Origin: Oscillospiraceae bacterium
GTDB lineage: Bacteria; Bacillota; Clostridia; Oscillospirales; Ruminococcaceae
Assembly (NCBI GenBank): GCA_020054675.1
Contig: JAIHAL010000001.1
Location: forward strand, 268,738 to 332,737
DNA length: 64,000 nt
Direction of reading: 5' to 3'
Part shown: positions 9,841 to 19,593 of the stretch, piece after piece
How the letters are laid out: each line of letters opens with the position of its first letter
How positions within the stretch are numbered: the first letter of the stretch is position 1
Notes under the pieces: model-generated
Database searches by the model: none
What the model was told of the DNA's origin: nothing
The model's input: the letters and a program-made list of their open reading frames with translations, nothing else
Program-made: the position numbers and the translations under genes

Positions 9841-10425
9841 CTATCGCTTTGTAATAACCTTATCAATCAACCCGTATTCAACGGCTTCATATGCCGACAT
9901 AAAGTTATCCCTTTCGGTATCTCTTTCAATGACTTCAATAGGCTTTCCTGTATTTTCAGAAAGCATCCTGTTGAGGTTTCTCTTCATTTTCAAGAGCCAT
10001 TCAGCCTGAATTTGAAGGTCCGTAACCTGTCCCCTTGTTCCTCCGCCGGAGGGTTGATGAATCATGATTTCGCTGTTGGGAAGTGCAAAACGTTTGCCCT
10101 TTGCTCCCGACGAAAGCAGGAATGCACCCATTGAAGCGGCCATGCCAAGGCAAATTGTAGACACATCGCATTTTATATACTGCATAGTGTCATAAATTGC
10201 AAGACCCGCAGTAACAGAACCTCCGGGACTGTTTATATACAAATTAATGTCCTTATCGGGATCCTGTCCTTCAAGATACAAAAGCTGAGCTACAACAAGG
10301 CTTGCAGTAGTATCGTTAACCTCATCACAAAGCATTATTATACGGTCATTTAAAAGACGCGAATAAATGTCATAAGAACGTTCGCCCCTGTTTGTCTGCT
10401 CAACAACCATTGGCACCAGACTCAT
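9841..10425 (-). CDS. clpP: ATP-dependent Clp protease proteolytic subunit
   Basis: Serine protease that forms the tetradecameric chamber used with ClpX. I start at ATG 10425 ([10 protein letters not shown]), preceded by AAGGGGG, giving 194 residues, the normal ClpP length. The longer frame adds eight non-conserved residues. The triad is visible as Ser98 (in AASMGAF), His123 (MIHQPSGG) and Asp173 (RDNFM). GGSVTAG provides the oxyanion-side glycines. It lies between tig and clpX in one operon. Confidence 0.97.
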   Translation of the reverse strand: MSLVPMVVEQTNRGERSYDIYSRLLNDRIIMLCDEVNDTTASLVVAQLLYLEGQDPDKDINLYINSPGGSVTAGLAIYDTMQYIKCDVSTICLGMAASMGAFLLSSGAKGKRFALPNSEIMIHQPSGGGTRGQVTDLQIQAEWLLKMKRNLNRMLSENTGKPIEVIERDTERDNFMSAYEAVEYGLIDKVITKR

Positions 10426-10466
10426 TTTAAAACCCCCTTGCAAAAGCATATTTAAAATTCAAAAAA

Positions 10467-11750
10467 TTATTCTGAAATCTTTGCGGAAGAGCGCACGATT
10501 TCAGCAGCCTTTCCGACTGCGATATCAAGCCTGAAATCTTCAGGATGAACAATTTGCTTAACTCTTTCGAGTTCCATCTTGTGAGCATCAGCAAGCTTTT
10601 TAAATTCTTCTTCAAGCTCTTCGTCAGAAACAGCAACGTTTTCAAGTTTTGCTATCTTTTCAAGAGCAAGTCTCAATGTAACCTCATTTTTTGCGCGTTC
10701 TTCAAAAGTCTTTTTAAACGCATCCAAAGACATTCCCATGTATTGGAGGTACAAATCAAGCTTTATTCCTTGTGCAGAAAGACGGTAAGCAAAATCGTTA
10801 ACCATTTCATTTATTCTGTTGTCAAACATAACCTGCGGAATTTCAGCAGAAGTATTTGCAATAACCGTTTCAAAAATTTTGTCCTCAACTTCACTTTCAG
10901 CTTTTTTAACTGCATTTTCTTCAAGCTTTTTCCTTATGTCATCTTTAAGTTCAGCGAGAGTTTCAAATTCTGTCAAATCCTTGACAAATTCATCATCAAG
11001 CGCAGGAAGTTCCTTTGCCTTTATCTCATGAAGCTTTATCTTAAATACAGCAGGCTTTCCTGCAATTTCTTTCATTTGATAATTTTCAGGGAAAGTTACA
11101 TTTATTTCAAACTCTTCGCCTGCATTATGGCCTATAATCTGGTCTTCAAATCCGGGAATGAATTGGCCTGAACCTAATGTCAATTCAAAGTTTTCAGCGC
11201 TTCCGCCTTCAAATGCAACACCGTCAATAAAGCCTTCGAAGTCAAAAACAACATCGTCGCCGGACTGTGCAGTCCTGCCTTCAACAGTAACAAGTCTTGC
11301 GCCCTTTTCCCTTATTTTTTCAACTTGGGCATCAACATCTGCATCAGTTACAGCATTGACAACTTTTTTAACTTCTATTCCTTTATAATCCTTAACCTCA
11401 ACTTCAGGCTTTACAATGCAAGTAGCCTTGAAGAGCACTCCGGTTCCCTTATCAACCGAAACAACTTCTATTTCAGGCCTGTCAACAATGTCAAGATTAG
11501 ACTCTGTTACAGCCTTCGCGGTTTCAACAGGAACAATAGCATTTATAGCATCCTCGTAAAAAGCGCCCTCGCCATAAAGCTTTTCTATCATTTTCCTTGG
11601 AGCTTTTCCTTTTCTGAATCCGGGGATAGAAATATTATTCTTTGCTTTCATATAAGCTGCCTGAACAGCTTTTTCAAAAGCCTCGGCATCAATTTCGATT
11701 TCTAAAACAATCTTATTTGTTTCAACTTTATTACTTGATTTCAAACCCAT
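10467..11750 (-). CDS. tig: Trigger factor
   Basis: Ribosome-bound chaperone with peptidyl-prolyl isomerase activity. The N-terminal ribosome-binding domain contains the signature GFRKGKAPRKMI. The central FKBP-like PPIase domain runs from about residue 150 to 245 (GFIDGVAFEGG, PGFEDQIIG). The helical C-terminal domain follows. I start at ATG 11750 (MGLKSS), which has GGAGGA upstream; the longer frame starts inside that ribosome site. About 427 residues, normal for the family. First gene of the tig-clpP-clpX operon. Confidence 0.96.
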   Translation of the reverse strand: MGLKSSNKVETNKIVLEIEIDAEAFEKAVQAAYMKAKNNISIPGFRKGKAPRKMIEKLYGEGAFYEDAINAIVPVETAKAVTESNLDIVDRPEIEVVSVDKGTGVLFKATCIVKPEVEVKDYKGIEVKKVVNAVTDADVDAQVEKIREKGARLVTVEGRTAQSGDDVVFDFEGFIDGVAFEGGSAENFELTLGSGQFIPGFEDQIIGHNAGEEFEINVTFPENYQMKEIAGKPAVFKIKLHEIKAKELPALDDEFVKDLTEFETLAELKDDIRKKLEENAVKKAESEVEDKIFETVIANTSAEIPQVMFDNRINEMVNDFAYRLSAQGIKLDLYLQYMGMSLDAFKKTFEERAKNEVTLRLALEKIAKLENVAVSDEELEEEFKKLADAHKMELERVKQIVHPEDFRLDIAVGKAAEIVRSSAKISE

Positions 11751-11788
11751 TGCAGCGTCCTCCATTTATTTAGCAACATATCCTTATC

Positions 11789-11794
11789 ATTATA
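11789..11794 (-). promoter_or_regulatory. Probable -10 element of the tig-clpP-clpX operon
   Basis: The minus strand shows TGA followed by TATAAT, an extended -10 type element, about 40 bp before tig. No clear -35 hexamer sits at 17 bp, so this is a weaker call than the other promoters. Confidence 0.4.
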
Positions 11795-11849
11795 TCATAA
11801 AAATTTTTATCTTTCCATACAATTTATAACATTTTACACTTTTAACAAA

Positions 11850-12536
11850 TTAAAATATTTTAAATGGCTTAAATTGTAGAAAATCACCTGATATTAAAGT
11901 AAACTTTATTCCGTCACGCTCATCATTTATGGCATACGCAGAACTTTTGCCATGAATATGCCCATAAAAACATTGCTTTATATTATGCTTGAAAAGCACT
12001 TCAAGGATGTTGTAATTGTAATTTCCGGCGTAAATAGGCGGATAATGCAAAAACACAATCGGCTTCAAGCCTGCTTTTTCAGCGCTTTGTATTGAAACCT
12101 CAAGCCTTGCGGCCTCTCTTGCAAGGATCTTTGCATCGGACGGCTCATCGGTTTCATTTATCCATCCTCTTGTTCCGCAGATTCCATACTCGCCATATTG
12201 ATAGTGGTTGTTATGAAGAATATTTAAAGTATCAAGACCATTCGCCTCAAAAAAATCCTCCATTTTCTTTTTGGTGTTCCACCAATAATCATGGTTGCCT
12301 TTAAGCAGTATCTTTTTCCCGGGAAGAGCATTGACAAACTTAAAATCTTCAAGGGATTCTTCAAGCGACATCCCCCATGAAAGGTCTCCGGCAAGCACTG
12401 CAACATCATTGCTTTTTATATTTTCAAGCCAATTTGCTTTTATCCTGTCAACATAATTTTCCCACCCATTAAAAACATCCATAGGTTTTGAGGAGGAAAG
12501 TGACAAATGCAAATCACCGATAACATACAGCCCCAA
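11850..12536 (-). CDS. Calcineurin-like metallophosphoesterase
   Basis: About 228 residues with the full metallophosphoesterase motif set: GDLHLS (Asp8, His10), GDLSWG near 51, GNHDYWW near 80, a histidine in LHYPP, and YGHIHG near 193. These bind a two-metal centre. The start appears to be TTG. Family members of this size include nucleotide, phosphoprotein and nuclease-like phosphoesterases, so the substrate is open. It follows thrC with about 33 bp between them, which suggests the same transcript. Confidence 0.8.
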   Translation of the reverse strand: MGLYVIGDLHLSLSSSKPMDVFNGWENYVDRIKANWLENIKSNDVAVLAGDLSWGMSLEESLEDFKFVNALPGKKILLKGNHDYWWNTKKKMEDFFEANGLDTLNILHNNHYQYGEYGICGTRGWINETDEPSDAKILAREAARLEVSIQSAEKAGLKPIVFLHYPPIYAGNYNYNILEVLFKHNIKQCFYGHIHGKSSAYAINDERDGIKFTLISGDFLQFKPFKIF

Positions 12537-12569
12537 TATTTCACCGTCCCTTAATAAACGGATTTTTAT

Positions 12570-14063
12570 TCATATACCCAATGCTTTTAAAACAAATTCC
12601 TTCATTTCCGATTTGTCAATGGAAGTTTTAAACCTTTCTTCCTTGTTTTTAAGCTCCAAAAGTTCCTTGGGAACATCAAATCCTGAAAGCTTGTAAAGTC
12701 TGTCAACCATTTCGTATTCATCGATTTCAGGAGCTTTTCCCTCAATAGCCTTCAATACGCTTGCACTAAATTTATAAGGACTCGCGGTTGAGGCAATCAA
12801 GGTTTTTGTTGCATCGCCGGTGGATTTCCTGTATTCTTCATAAACCTTTACCGCAACGGCCGTATGTGTATCGCAGGTGTAAGAATACTTATCAAAAATA
12901 TTTTTAATTGTCTCTTCGGTTTCATCATCAGTGCAAAATCCGGCGCTGAAATCGGCTTTAAGCTTCGCCTTCACATCATCGCTTACTTCATATCTTCCGC
13001 TTTGCGCAAGCTCTCCGAACCATTTTTTTATTTGCGCATCATCTTCTCCGCAAAGCATATAAAGCAGTCTTTCGAGATTGCTTGAAATGAGTATATCCAT
13101 TGACGGGGAAATTGTGGTTATAAACTTGCGGTTTCTGTCATAAATTCCCGTTTTTATGAAATCCGTAAGCACGTTGTTTGAATTTGAAGCACATATGAGT
13201 TTAGCTACAGGAAGTCCCATTTTTTTTGCATAATATGCCGCAAGAATGTTTCCGAAATTACCTGTTGGAACAACTATGTTTATTTTTTCGCCAAGCGAGA
13301 TTTCTTCATTTTTTACAAGTTCGGCATAGCTTGAAATGTAATAAATTATCTGCGGCGCAAGTCTTCCCCAGTTTATTGAATTTGCGCTTGAAAACATCAT
13401 AGAATTTTTGTCAAGGAGCTCTTTTATTTCATCGTTAGTAAAAATGCTTTTCACTCCGTTTTGCGCATCGTCAAAATTGCCCTTGATTGCGCAAACTGCA
13501 ACATTTCCGCCCTCTTGGGTGGTCATCTGCCTTTTTTGCATAGGACTTACCCCTTGCTCCGGATAAAAGACCATTATCTGCGTGCCCGGAACATCCTTAA
13601 AGCCTTCAAGAGCCGCTTTTCCAGTATCCCCGGAAGTAGCAACCAAAATTACGATTTTCTTATCGCAATTTATTTTTTTAACCGAAGTCGTCAGCAAAAA
13701 CGGCAGAATTTGCAAAGCCATATCTTTAAAAGCGCAAGTAGGCCCATGCCAAAGTTCAAGCATATATGTCCCGTCAAAAAGATGGGATATTTCAACGATA
13801 TTTTCACTGGAAAATTTTTGTAAGTTATATGCGTTTTCAGTGCAATATCTTATTTCCACCTCGGAAAAATCAGTAAGATATTTTGAAAAAATATAAGCCG
13901 CCCTGTCGCTGTATTTCATTGCGCCTAATTTGGCAATTTCATCAAGCGAAATAGAAGGAATTTCCGACGGCACAAAAAGCCCTCCATCAACGGAAATGCC
14001 CTGTGCTATTGCCTGTGCCGAAGTAACCTTTAAATTGCTGTTTCTGGTGCTTTTGTAAAACAT
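12570..14063 (-). CDS. thrC: Threonine synthase
   Basis: PLP enzyme converting O-phosphohomoserine to threonine. About 497 residues from ATG 14063 (MFYKSTRN). The PLP lysine lies in the GPTCAFKDMALQ segment (Lys113), with the phosphate-binding SGDTGKAA loop near 145 and a TGNFGN motif. Length fits the long (E. coli/yeast-like) threonine synthase class. It is not beside hom-thrB, which lie about 29 kb away with their own ACT regulator, so the pathway is split. It follows yraN by about 26 bp and is probably in the rnhB-yraN transcript. Confidence 0.95.
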   Translation of the reverse strand: MFYKSTRNSNLKVTSAQAIAQGISVDGGLFVPSEIPSISLDEIAKLGAMKYSDRAAYIFSKYLTDFSEVEIRYCTENAYNLQKFSSENIVEISHLFDGTYMLELWHGPTCAFKDMALQILPFLLTTSVKKINCDKKIVILVATSGDTGKAALEGFKDVPGTQIMVFYPEQGVSPMQKRQMTTQEGGNVAVCAIKGNFDDAQNGVKSIFTNDEIKELLDKNSMMFSSANSINWGRLAPQIIYYISSYAELVKNEEISLGEKINIVVPTGNFGNILAAYYAKKMGLPVAKLICASNSNNVLTDFIKTGIYDRNRKFITTISPSMDILISSNLERLLYMLCGEDDAQIKKWFGELAQSGRYEVSDDVKAKLKADFSAGFCTDDETEETIKNIFDKYSYTCDTHTAVAVKVYEEYRKSTGDATKTLIASTASPYKFSASVLKAIEGKAPEIDEYEMVDRLYKLSGFDVPKELLELKNKEERFKTSIDKSEMKEFVLKALGI

Positions 14064-14092
14064 CAAAATTCATTCCTTTCGTTATTAAAAGG

Positions 14093-14464
14093 CTAAACAA
14101 TAAAACCTGCCGCCTCAAAAGCATTTTCTATGTAATCTATATTTATTACCTTTCCTTCGTGAAAAACAGCCAAAGCTGCATCAAACCTCGGCTGCAAGGC
14201 GCTTGGATGCTTTAAAAGATATTTTTGCGCCGTTAAAACTATCAGCCTTTGCTTTGACTTTGTAACGGATTCAAACCCGTTGAGCATTGAATCCGCTTTG
14301 CGTGTTTTCACCTCAACAAAAGCTATTATTTCATCAGATTCGGCTATAATATCAATTTCCCCACCCCTTACGGTAAAGTTTCTTGAAACGATTTTAAAGC
14401 CTTTTCCGGAAAGCAGCCTGCAAACCGCCTCTTCCCCAAGCCTGCCCATTTCTTTCTTATCCAT
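14093..14464 (-). CDS. YraN family (UPF0102) nuclease-fold protein
   Basis: A 123-residue member of the YraN/UPF0102 family, which has a restriction-endonuclease-like fold. The signature GEEAVCRLL...[17 protein letters not shown] and FVEVKTRK is present, with the D-E-K metal-site pattern seen in EIDII and VEVK. Its start overlaps the end of rnhB by 8 bp, a coupling seen in many bacteria. The biochemical role is not established for the family. Confidence 0.9.
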   Translation of the reverse strand: MDKKEMGRLGEEAVCRLLSGKGFKIVSRNFTVRGGEIDIIAESDEIIAFVEVKTRKADSMLNGFESVTKSKQRLIVLTAQKYLLKHPSALQPRFDAALAVFHEGKVINIDYIENAFEAAGFIV

Positions 14465-15059
14465 TTTTAAACAGCTTCTTCAAAAATGATTTTCTGTGGA
14501 TTTCACAAGGCCCGTATTTCAATATTAGCTCCCTGTGCCGTGCCGTACCATATCCTTTATGTTTTGAAAATTCATATTGAGGATATTTCTCCGCAAGAGT
14601 TTTCATATACCTGTCACGGCTTACCTTGGCAAGAATTGATGCTGCTGCAATGCTTGCGGAAAGAGAATCCCCTTTGATTACCGTTTCCACCGGATATTGC
14701 AACGGAGGTTTTTTATTTCCGTCCACAAGTACAAGTCCAAAATCAAGCCCAAGCCCATCCACCGCTCTTTTCATAGCAAGAAAAGTGGCTTCTAAAATAT
14801 TAAGGCTCTCTATTTCCTCAACAGATGCGGCAGCAATTGAGTACGCCCTTGCTTTTTCTATTATTTCATCAAAAAGCTTTTCTCTTTTTTTGGCAGAAAG
14901 CTTTTTACTGTCATTTAAACCGTCAATTGTCACATCTTCATCAAAAACCACTGCCGCGGCATATACATCACCGGCAAGCGGGCCTCTGCCGGCCTCATCG
15001 ACTCCGCAAACCAAGCCGAATTTATCCCTATAATCTTTGTCAAACTCAAACAGCAACAT
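14457..15059 (-). CDS. rnhB: Ribonuclease HII
   Basis: Cleaves RNA in RNA:DNA hybrids and at single ribonucleotides in DNA. The 200 residues start the catalytic domain with [12 protein letters not shown] (Asp21, Glu22). The third acidic residue is in LVDGNK and the fourth in VSRDRYM. Size and motif spacing are those of bacterial RNase HII. It follows rbgA closely, as in Bacillus subtilis (rplS-rbgA-rnhB). Confidence 0.95.
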   Translation of the reverse strand: MLLFEFDKDYRDKFGLVCGVDEAGRGPLAGDVYAAAVVFDEDVTIDGLNDSKKLSAKKREKLFDEIIEKARAYSIAAASVEEIESLNILEATFLAMKRAVDGLGLDFGLVLVDGNKKPPLQYPVETVIKGDSLSASIAAASILAKVSRDRYMKTLAEKYPQYEFSKHKGYGTARHRELILKYGPCEIHRKSFLKKLFKNG

Positions 15060-15064
15060 CGAAT

Positions 15065-15934
15065 TCAGTTCCTTTCAGGCGGTTTTTCAAGAGTAATTTT
15101 CCCAAGCTTTCCGCCTCGGAATTCATCCAAAACAGCAATGGAAGCACGCTCCGTATTTGTTTCTCCTCCGGACAAAAGCATTCCCCTTTTTCGGGCGACT
15201 TTTTGCAAAATATCAAATCCCGCATCTTCATCTGCAAGCCCAATGCCGTATCTTTCAATGACATTGTTTTTATAATTTTCTTTCATAAACTCCAAAAGCC
15301 TTGAAGCAAGTGCTTCAAGGTCAACAATTTCATCTTTTACAGCTCCGGTAAAGGCAAGCCTTTCACCTACAATTTTATCTTCAAATTTAGGCCAAAGCAC
15401 ACCGGGCATATCCAGCAACTCAACTTCGCTGTCAATTTTAACCCACTGCTTATCCCTTGTAACTCCGGGCCTATCCTCTACCTTGGTCTTTTTTGCATTT
15501 GCCATTCGGTTTATAAAAGACGATTTCCCCACATTTGGAATTCCAACCACCATAAGACGTACAGCCATTCCCGACATATTTTTTGCCTTTCGCCTTTCAA
15601 GCAAATCCCTTAAAACTTCCTTTACAAGCGGAAGAAAGTTTTTAAGTCCTTTTCCTGTTTTGCAATCGGCTGCAAAAGCGGCAATTCCCTTGGATTTGTA
15701 ATATTCAATCCATTTTGCGGTAACAAAATCATCTGCATTGTCACATTTATTTAAAACAACAATTCTCGGCTTGTTTCCAATAAGTCTATCAAGCTCCGGA
15801 TTTCTGCTGCTTTGGGGGATTCTTGCGTCGGTAATTTCAACAACAGCGTCCACAAGCGGCAAACATTGCTTTATGATTCTTCTTGTTTTTGCCATATGGC
15901 CCGGAAACCACTGAACCGAAGAAACCTCCGTCAT
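15065..15934 (-). CDS. rbgA: Ribosome biogenesis GTPase YlqF (RbgA)
   Basis: GTPase needed for late maturation of the 50S subunit. The G motifs are circularly permuted: G4 LNKCD near 61 comes before G1 GIPNVGKSS near 136 and G3 DMPGVLWP near 180. The N-terminal [11 protein letters not shown] signature is typical. I start at ATG 15934, with GGAGG eight bases upstream, giving 289 residues. It lies between lepB and rnhB, close to rplS, the conserved neighbourhood. Confidence 0.95.
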   Translation of the reverse strand: MTEVSSVQWFPGHMAKTRRIIKQCLPLVDAVVEITDARIPQSSRNPELDRLIGNKPRIVVLNKCDNADDFVTAKWIEYYKSKGIAAFAADCKTGKGLKNFLPLVKEVLRDLLERRKAKNMSGMAVRLMVVGIPNVGKSSFINRMANAKKTKVEDRPGVTRDKQWVKIDSEVELLDMPGVLWPKFEDKIVGERLAFTGAVKDEIVDLEALASRLLEFMKENYKNNVIERYGIGLADEDAGFDILQKVARKRGMLLSGGETNTERASIAVLDEFRGGKLGKITLEKPPERN

Positions 15935-15946
15935 CAAGCAAACCTC

Positions 15947-16504
15947 CTATTCTACTCCTCCAAAAGAATTAAACGGATAAAACCTAAACACCACATGTCC
16001 TATTATATCATTTTCATTTACAAATCCAACATAAGTAGTGCGGCTGTCCACCGAATTGTTTCTATTATCTCCAAGGACGAAAACATATCCATCCGGCACA
16101 GTAACCGGATATTTAAAAGCCGCTATTCCTTCATTTTCATAGCTTCTTGTTGTAATATCGTTTATATAAGGTTCGTATTGTTCAACGCCATCGACATACA
16201 CTTTGCCCTCGTCAAAATCTATATCCACCTTCTGCCCGCCGGTAGCGATAACCCGTTTTACAATTGCCTCATTTAAGTTCCTGCAGTTTATCACCACGAT
16301 ATCCCTTGCTTTTGGTTTATAAAACCAATTTGACATTATAAGCTTATCCTGGTCATGAAGCGTGGGAACCATTGAATCACCCTTAACCTGGGCAGGCCTT
16401 AATATAAACGTAAATATAAGTGAAACCGTAAAAATTGAAAAAAGTATTGATTCTATCCAATCAAGTATTTCTTCAACCGCATTGTTTTTTTTCGCGCTGT
16501 CCAT
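15947..16504 (-). CDS. lepB: Type I signal peptidase
   Basis: Membrane-anchored Ser/Lys protease that removes signal peptides from exported proteins. The 185 residues have one N-terminal membrane segment (about 18-37), box B KGDSMVPTL with the nucleophile Ser44, the general base Lys83 in VKRVIA, and box E GDNRNNSVDSR. This is the short Gram-positive form. It starts with GGAGG upstream and precedes rbgA by about 12 bp. Confidence 0.95.
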   Translation of the reverse strand: MDSAKKNNAVEEILDWIESILFSIFTVSLIFTFILRPAQVKGDSMVPTLHDQDKLIMSNWFYKPKARDIVVINCRNLNEAIVKRVIATGGQKVDIDFDEGKVYVDGVEQYEPYINDITTRSYENEGIAAFKYPVTVPDGYVFVLGDNRNNSVDSRTTYVGFVNENDIIGHVVFRFYPFNSFGGVE

Positions 16505-16525
16505 ACTAACCTCCGGATAAAAATA

Positions 16526-16553
16526 GCAAAAAAGGGACTATACGTCCCTTTTA
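16526..16553 (-). terminator. Terminator after rplS
   Basis: The 8-bp stem AAAGGGAC/GTCCCTTT around a short loop is followed on the minus strand by a T tract, immediately after the rplS stop. lepB expression probably relies on partial read-through. Confidence 0.8.
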
Positions 16554-16555
16554 AA

Positions 16556-16900
16556 CTAAATGATTTGCTCTTTAACCTTAGCGGATTTGCCAAGACGGCC
16601 ACGCAAATAGTAGAGCTTTGCACGGCGTGTTTTACCTTTTCTCACTACCTCAATCTTATCGATAACAGGTGAATGAACAGGGAAAACTCTTTCAACTCCG
16701 CAGCCGTGAGCAACACGTCTTACGGTAAAGGTTTCGGAAACACCTTCGTGCTTCTTGGCGATAATAGTGCCTTCAAAAACCTGAATTCTGTACTTGTCGC
16801 CTTCTTTAATTTTTACGTGAACCTTTACGGTATCACCGATGACAAGTTCAGGCACTTCGCTTTTTAAGCTGCTTTCGCTTATAAGCTTTAAAGCGTCCAT
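16556..16900 (-). CDS. rplS: Ribosomal protein L19
   Basis: Large-subunit protein at the 30S-50S interface. The 114 residues include the L19 signature [22 protein letters not shown] and the RVFPVHSP segment, followed by the basic tail [16 protein letters not shown] site precedes the start. The gene has its own promoter, a structured leader and its own terminator, so its expression is set apart from the lepB-rbgA genes downstream. Confidence 0.97.
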   Translation of the reverse strand: MDALKLISESSLKSEVPELVIGDTVKVHVKIKEGDKYRIQVFEGTIIAKKHEGVSETFTVRRVAHGCGVERVFPVHSPVIDKIEVVRKGKTRRAKLYYLRGRLGKSAKVKEQII

Positions 16901-16913
16901 TTGATTTCCTCCT

Positions 16914-17035
16914 TAATTTTCAGATATTCTTACCCTTATGCCCAAGCATAAGACAGAGGACTATCCTTTTTAATGTCTTGCCTTTAACGGCCGGCATTAA
17001 ATCTCGCCCTTTAAAAAAGGCGGGTTTTTAAATGC
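16914..17035 (-). promoter_or_regulatory. Structured rplS leader, probable L19 autoregulatory element
   Basis: The untranslated leader shows three successive hairpins on the minus strand: CGCC-TT...AGGGCG near 17006-17023; AAGACA...TGTCTT (16950-16955 with 16974-16979) with an inner GGA/TCC pairing; and a perfect 7-bp CTTATGC/GCATAAG stem with a four-base loop (16935-16952) just before the ribosome site. L19 leaders in Firmicutes are known autoregulatory RNAs. Whether this one matches that family needs a covariance search. Confidence 0.5.
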
Positions 17036-17041
17036 TTTAAT

Positions 17042-17070
17042 ACTATAACATATCGCAGAAAAAAAAGCAA
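17042..17070 (-). promoter_or_regulatory. Promoter of rplS
   Basis: Minus strand -35 TTGCTT (17065-17070), 17-bp spacer, -10 TATAGT (17042-17047), giving a leader of roughly 135 bases. Confidence 0.65.
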
Positions 17071-17076
17071 GTATTT

Positions 17077-17745
17077 TTAGAAAAATTTTTTCCCATCAAG
17101 GCAAAGAATATCCGTACGGCAAATAAAAATATCATCAATTTCTGATTTTATAAAATTTTGAAAAGCTTCAAGCATGGAATTGACATTTAAATTCTCCTGT
17201 GTTCCGGCGGGAAGTTTTAATTTAATTACGGCTTGTCCATCTTTGGATACCATTTCTAAAACTTCTATTTGAGGCTTTATATCAATCTGAACAGGAATTT
17301 TTTTCTTGTTAACCTTTTGGATTTCAATTTTTTCTTGTTCCATAAACTCATTAAACAAAAGAATGATGTTACTGTTCCTGTCAAAAAATTTTATTTCATA
17401 AACCGCTGCGGCAATTTCGGTATGCTTTTTAACAGGAGCATCCACGCTTAAAATTTTAATGCCGTCCGGCAATGTTTTATTCAGCCTGTCCTTTATTTCA
17501 TCGCAGCTAATATCATCTACAAGGGTAAAATCCATAATTTCACATATGCTGCCAATGCCAAGCGAAAGCGGCAGCGGAAACATCAAATATGCGCGCGGAT
17601 TAAATCCCTGCGAATACCAAAGCGGCAATCCTGCCCTCTTAAAAGCCCTTTGCATGCATCTTAACAAATCAAGGTGGGAGATAAACCTTGCTCTGCCAAG
17701 TTTTTCAAATACAGCCCTTACATCATTCAAAGCAAGCACCGCCAA
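17077..17745 (-). CDS. TIGR03936 family radical-SAM-associated protein
   Basis: A roughly 222-residue protein of the DUF2344/TIGR03936 family, which always accompanies or is fused to the TIGR03960 radical SAM protein. Recognised by the FISHLDLLRCMQRAFKRAGLP and SQGFNPRAYLMF segments. The frame overlaps the end of the upstream radical SAM gene by about 23 bp, so the two are translationally coupled. The start is uncertain: the longest frame uses TTG, and a start a few codons later is equally plausible. The pair is thought to act together, possibly in RNA or ribosome modification, but no function is proven. Confidence 0.85.
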   Translation of the reverse strand: MAVLALNDVRAVFEKLGRARFISHLDLLRCMQRAFKRAGLPLWYSQGFNPRAYLMFPLPLSLGIGSICEIMDFTLVDDISCDEIKDRLNKTLPDGIKILSVDAPVKKHTEIAAAVYEIKFFDRNSNIILLFNEFMEQEKIEIQKVNKKKIPVQIDIKPQIEVLEMVSKDGQAVIKLKLPAGTQENLNVNSMLEAFQNFIKSEIDDIFICRTDILCLDGKKFF

Positions 17746-19558
17746 TCGCTTTATTTATTCCGCATCCCGAACATGAAATCCTGCAGTTTGGCGTTGCAAT
17801 TCCCTCATGAGCCTTTTTATTTTCCCTGATAAGAAATTCTTTTGAAACAAAATAGTCAAGATGGTCCCACGGCTGAATTTCCTCATAACTCCGCTTTCTG
17901 TTTGCATAAAAGCTAATGTCTATGCCAAGCTCTTCAAAAACCTTTTTCCATTTTAAAAAATCATAGCATTCATCCCAACTGTCAAAAACACATCCGCTTT
18001 TCCAAGCATGGTACAAAGCATCGCAAAGTCTTCTGTCGCCCCTTGCAAGAACCGCTTCAAGAATGCTTATATCGGTTTTGTGCCAGCTAAGGGAAACAGT
18101 TTTGGGGTTTGTTTTAGAAATCAAAAGGCTTTGTTTTCTTTTAATTTCCTCCGGCAATGCCTGAGGTTCAAACTGAAAAGGTGTAAACGGCTTTGGAACA
18201 AACGTCGCCGCGCTTATTGAAATTGAAAGTCTGCCCTTAGGACGGTGCGGAAGAGAATAAAAAAGCTTCTCTATTTTTTCGGCGAGAACGGCTATTCCTT
18301 CCACATCTTCATCGGTTTCAGTTGGAAGTCCAAGCATAAAATAAAGCTTTACGCTTGAATACCCTCCCTCAAATGCTGTTTTGCACGCTGAGAGTATTTC
18401 TTCTTCCGTTATATTTTTATTTATAACATCCCTTAGCCTTTGCGTGCCTGCTTCCGGTGCAAAAGTAAGCCCGCTCTTTCTTACAGATTTTATTTTTTCA
18501 AGAAGTTCCTTTGAAAAATTATCAATCCTTGTTGAAGGCAACGAGAGATTTATCTTTTCTTTTTCTGTATAATCAACCAGTTCGTTAAGCATAAGGTTTA
18601 TTTGTGAATAATCGCTTGTGCTTAATGACGAAAGCGAAACTTCCTCATAGCCCGTGGATTCGCAAAGGGATTTTGTTTCATTTACAATCGTGCCTATTGA
18701 TTTTTCTCTAAAAGGCCTGTAAATAAAGCCTGCTTGACAAAATCTGCATCCTCTTATGCATCCCCTTAAAACTTCTACAACCGCCCTGTCATGCACAGTT
18801 TCAGTAAATGGAACCACAAATGTTTCAGGATAAAAAACATTGTCAAAATCCTTTATTATTCTCTTTTTGACCTTTTCCGGAGCGCCATTTTTAGGGACAA
18901 CAGATTTTATCGTTCCATCGTGATTATAGCTGACATCATAAAAAGCAGGGATATAAATCCCCTCAATTTTTACGGCTTCTTTTAAAAATTCTTCCTTGGA
19001 AGCGCCATCTTTTTTCATTTTTGCATATAAATCCAAAAGCTCAAGGTTTACCTCTTCTCCCTCGCCAAGAATAAAAATATCAACAAAATCGGTGAGAGGT
19101 TCCGGATTGCAGGTGCAAGGGCCTCCGGCAACCACAATAGGGCTTAAATTTTTCCTGTCTTTTGAATAAACCGGCACTCCCGCCAAATCAAGCATATTAA
19201 GGACATTAGTATAAGAAAGCTCATACTGCAATGTAAAGCCTATAAAGTCAAAATCCTTTATAGGTTCAAGGCTTTCCAGACCATAAAGCGGAATATCATT
19301 TTCACGCATTATTTTTTCATAATCTATCCAAGGAGAAAAAACACGTTCACACCAAAAGTTTTCACGGCTGTTTGTCAAAGAATAAAGAATTTTCATTCCA
19401 AGATGGGACATTCCTATATCATACACATCCGGAAAACAAAAGGCGAACCTTACATCAATCTTACTTTTGTCCTTTACAATGCTCCCTATCTCACCGCCTA
19501 TATACCTTGATGGCTTTTGTACTTTTAAAATATGTCTTTCTATTTTTTCTCTAAGCAT
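17723..19558 (-). CDS. TIGR03960 family B12-binding-domain radical SAM protein
   Basis: A 611-residue radical SAM protein. An N-terminal B12-binding-like domain (about 1-180) precedes a radical SAM core with the cluster cysteines in RGCIRGCRFCQAGF near residue 270. The C-terminal tail ends in a Cys-rich CRISCSGCGINK motif. This architecture is the TIGR03960 family, usually found with TIGR03936 and upstream of ribonuclease G and rplU in Clostridia. Those last genes are not here. GGAGG precedes the ATG. The substrate is unknown. Confidence 0.9.
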   Translation of the reverse strand: MLREKIERHILKVQKPSRYIGGEIGSIVKDKSKIDVRFAFCFPDVYDIGMSHLGMKILYSLTNSRENFWCERVFSPWIDYEKIMRENDIPLYGLESLEPIKDFDFIGFTLQYELSYTNVLNMLDLAGVPVYSKDRKNLSPIVVAGGPCTCNPEPLTDFVDIFILGEGEEVNLELLDLYAKMKKDGASKEEFLKEAVKIEGIYIPAFYDVSYNHDGTIKSVVPKNGAPEKVKKRIIKDFDNVFYPETFVVPFTETVHDRAVVEVLRGCIRGCRFCQAGFIYRPFREKSIGTIVNETKSLCESTGYEEVSLSSLSTSDYSQINLMLNELVDYTEKEKINLSLPSTRIDNFSKELLEKIKSVRKSGLTFAPEAGTQRLRDVINKNITEEEILSACKTAFEGGYSSVKLYFMLGLPTETDEDVEGIAVLAEKIEKLFYSLPHRPKGRLSISISAATFVPKPFTPFQFEPQALPEEIKRKQSLLISKTNPKTVSLSWHKTDISILEAVLARGDRRLCDALYHAWKSGCVFDSWDECYDFLKWKKVFEELGIDISFYANRKRSYEEIQPWDHLDYFVSKEFLIRENKKAHEGIATPNCRISCSGCGINKAIGGACFE

Positions 19559-19593
19559 TTTTCCCTCCGCATTTTAACTTCTGTGCTTTTACA

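Noticed and set aside
10427..10449. Upstream extension of clpP to a start at 10449
   Set aside because: It would place the ribosome site inside the protein and add residues not found in ClpP proteins.
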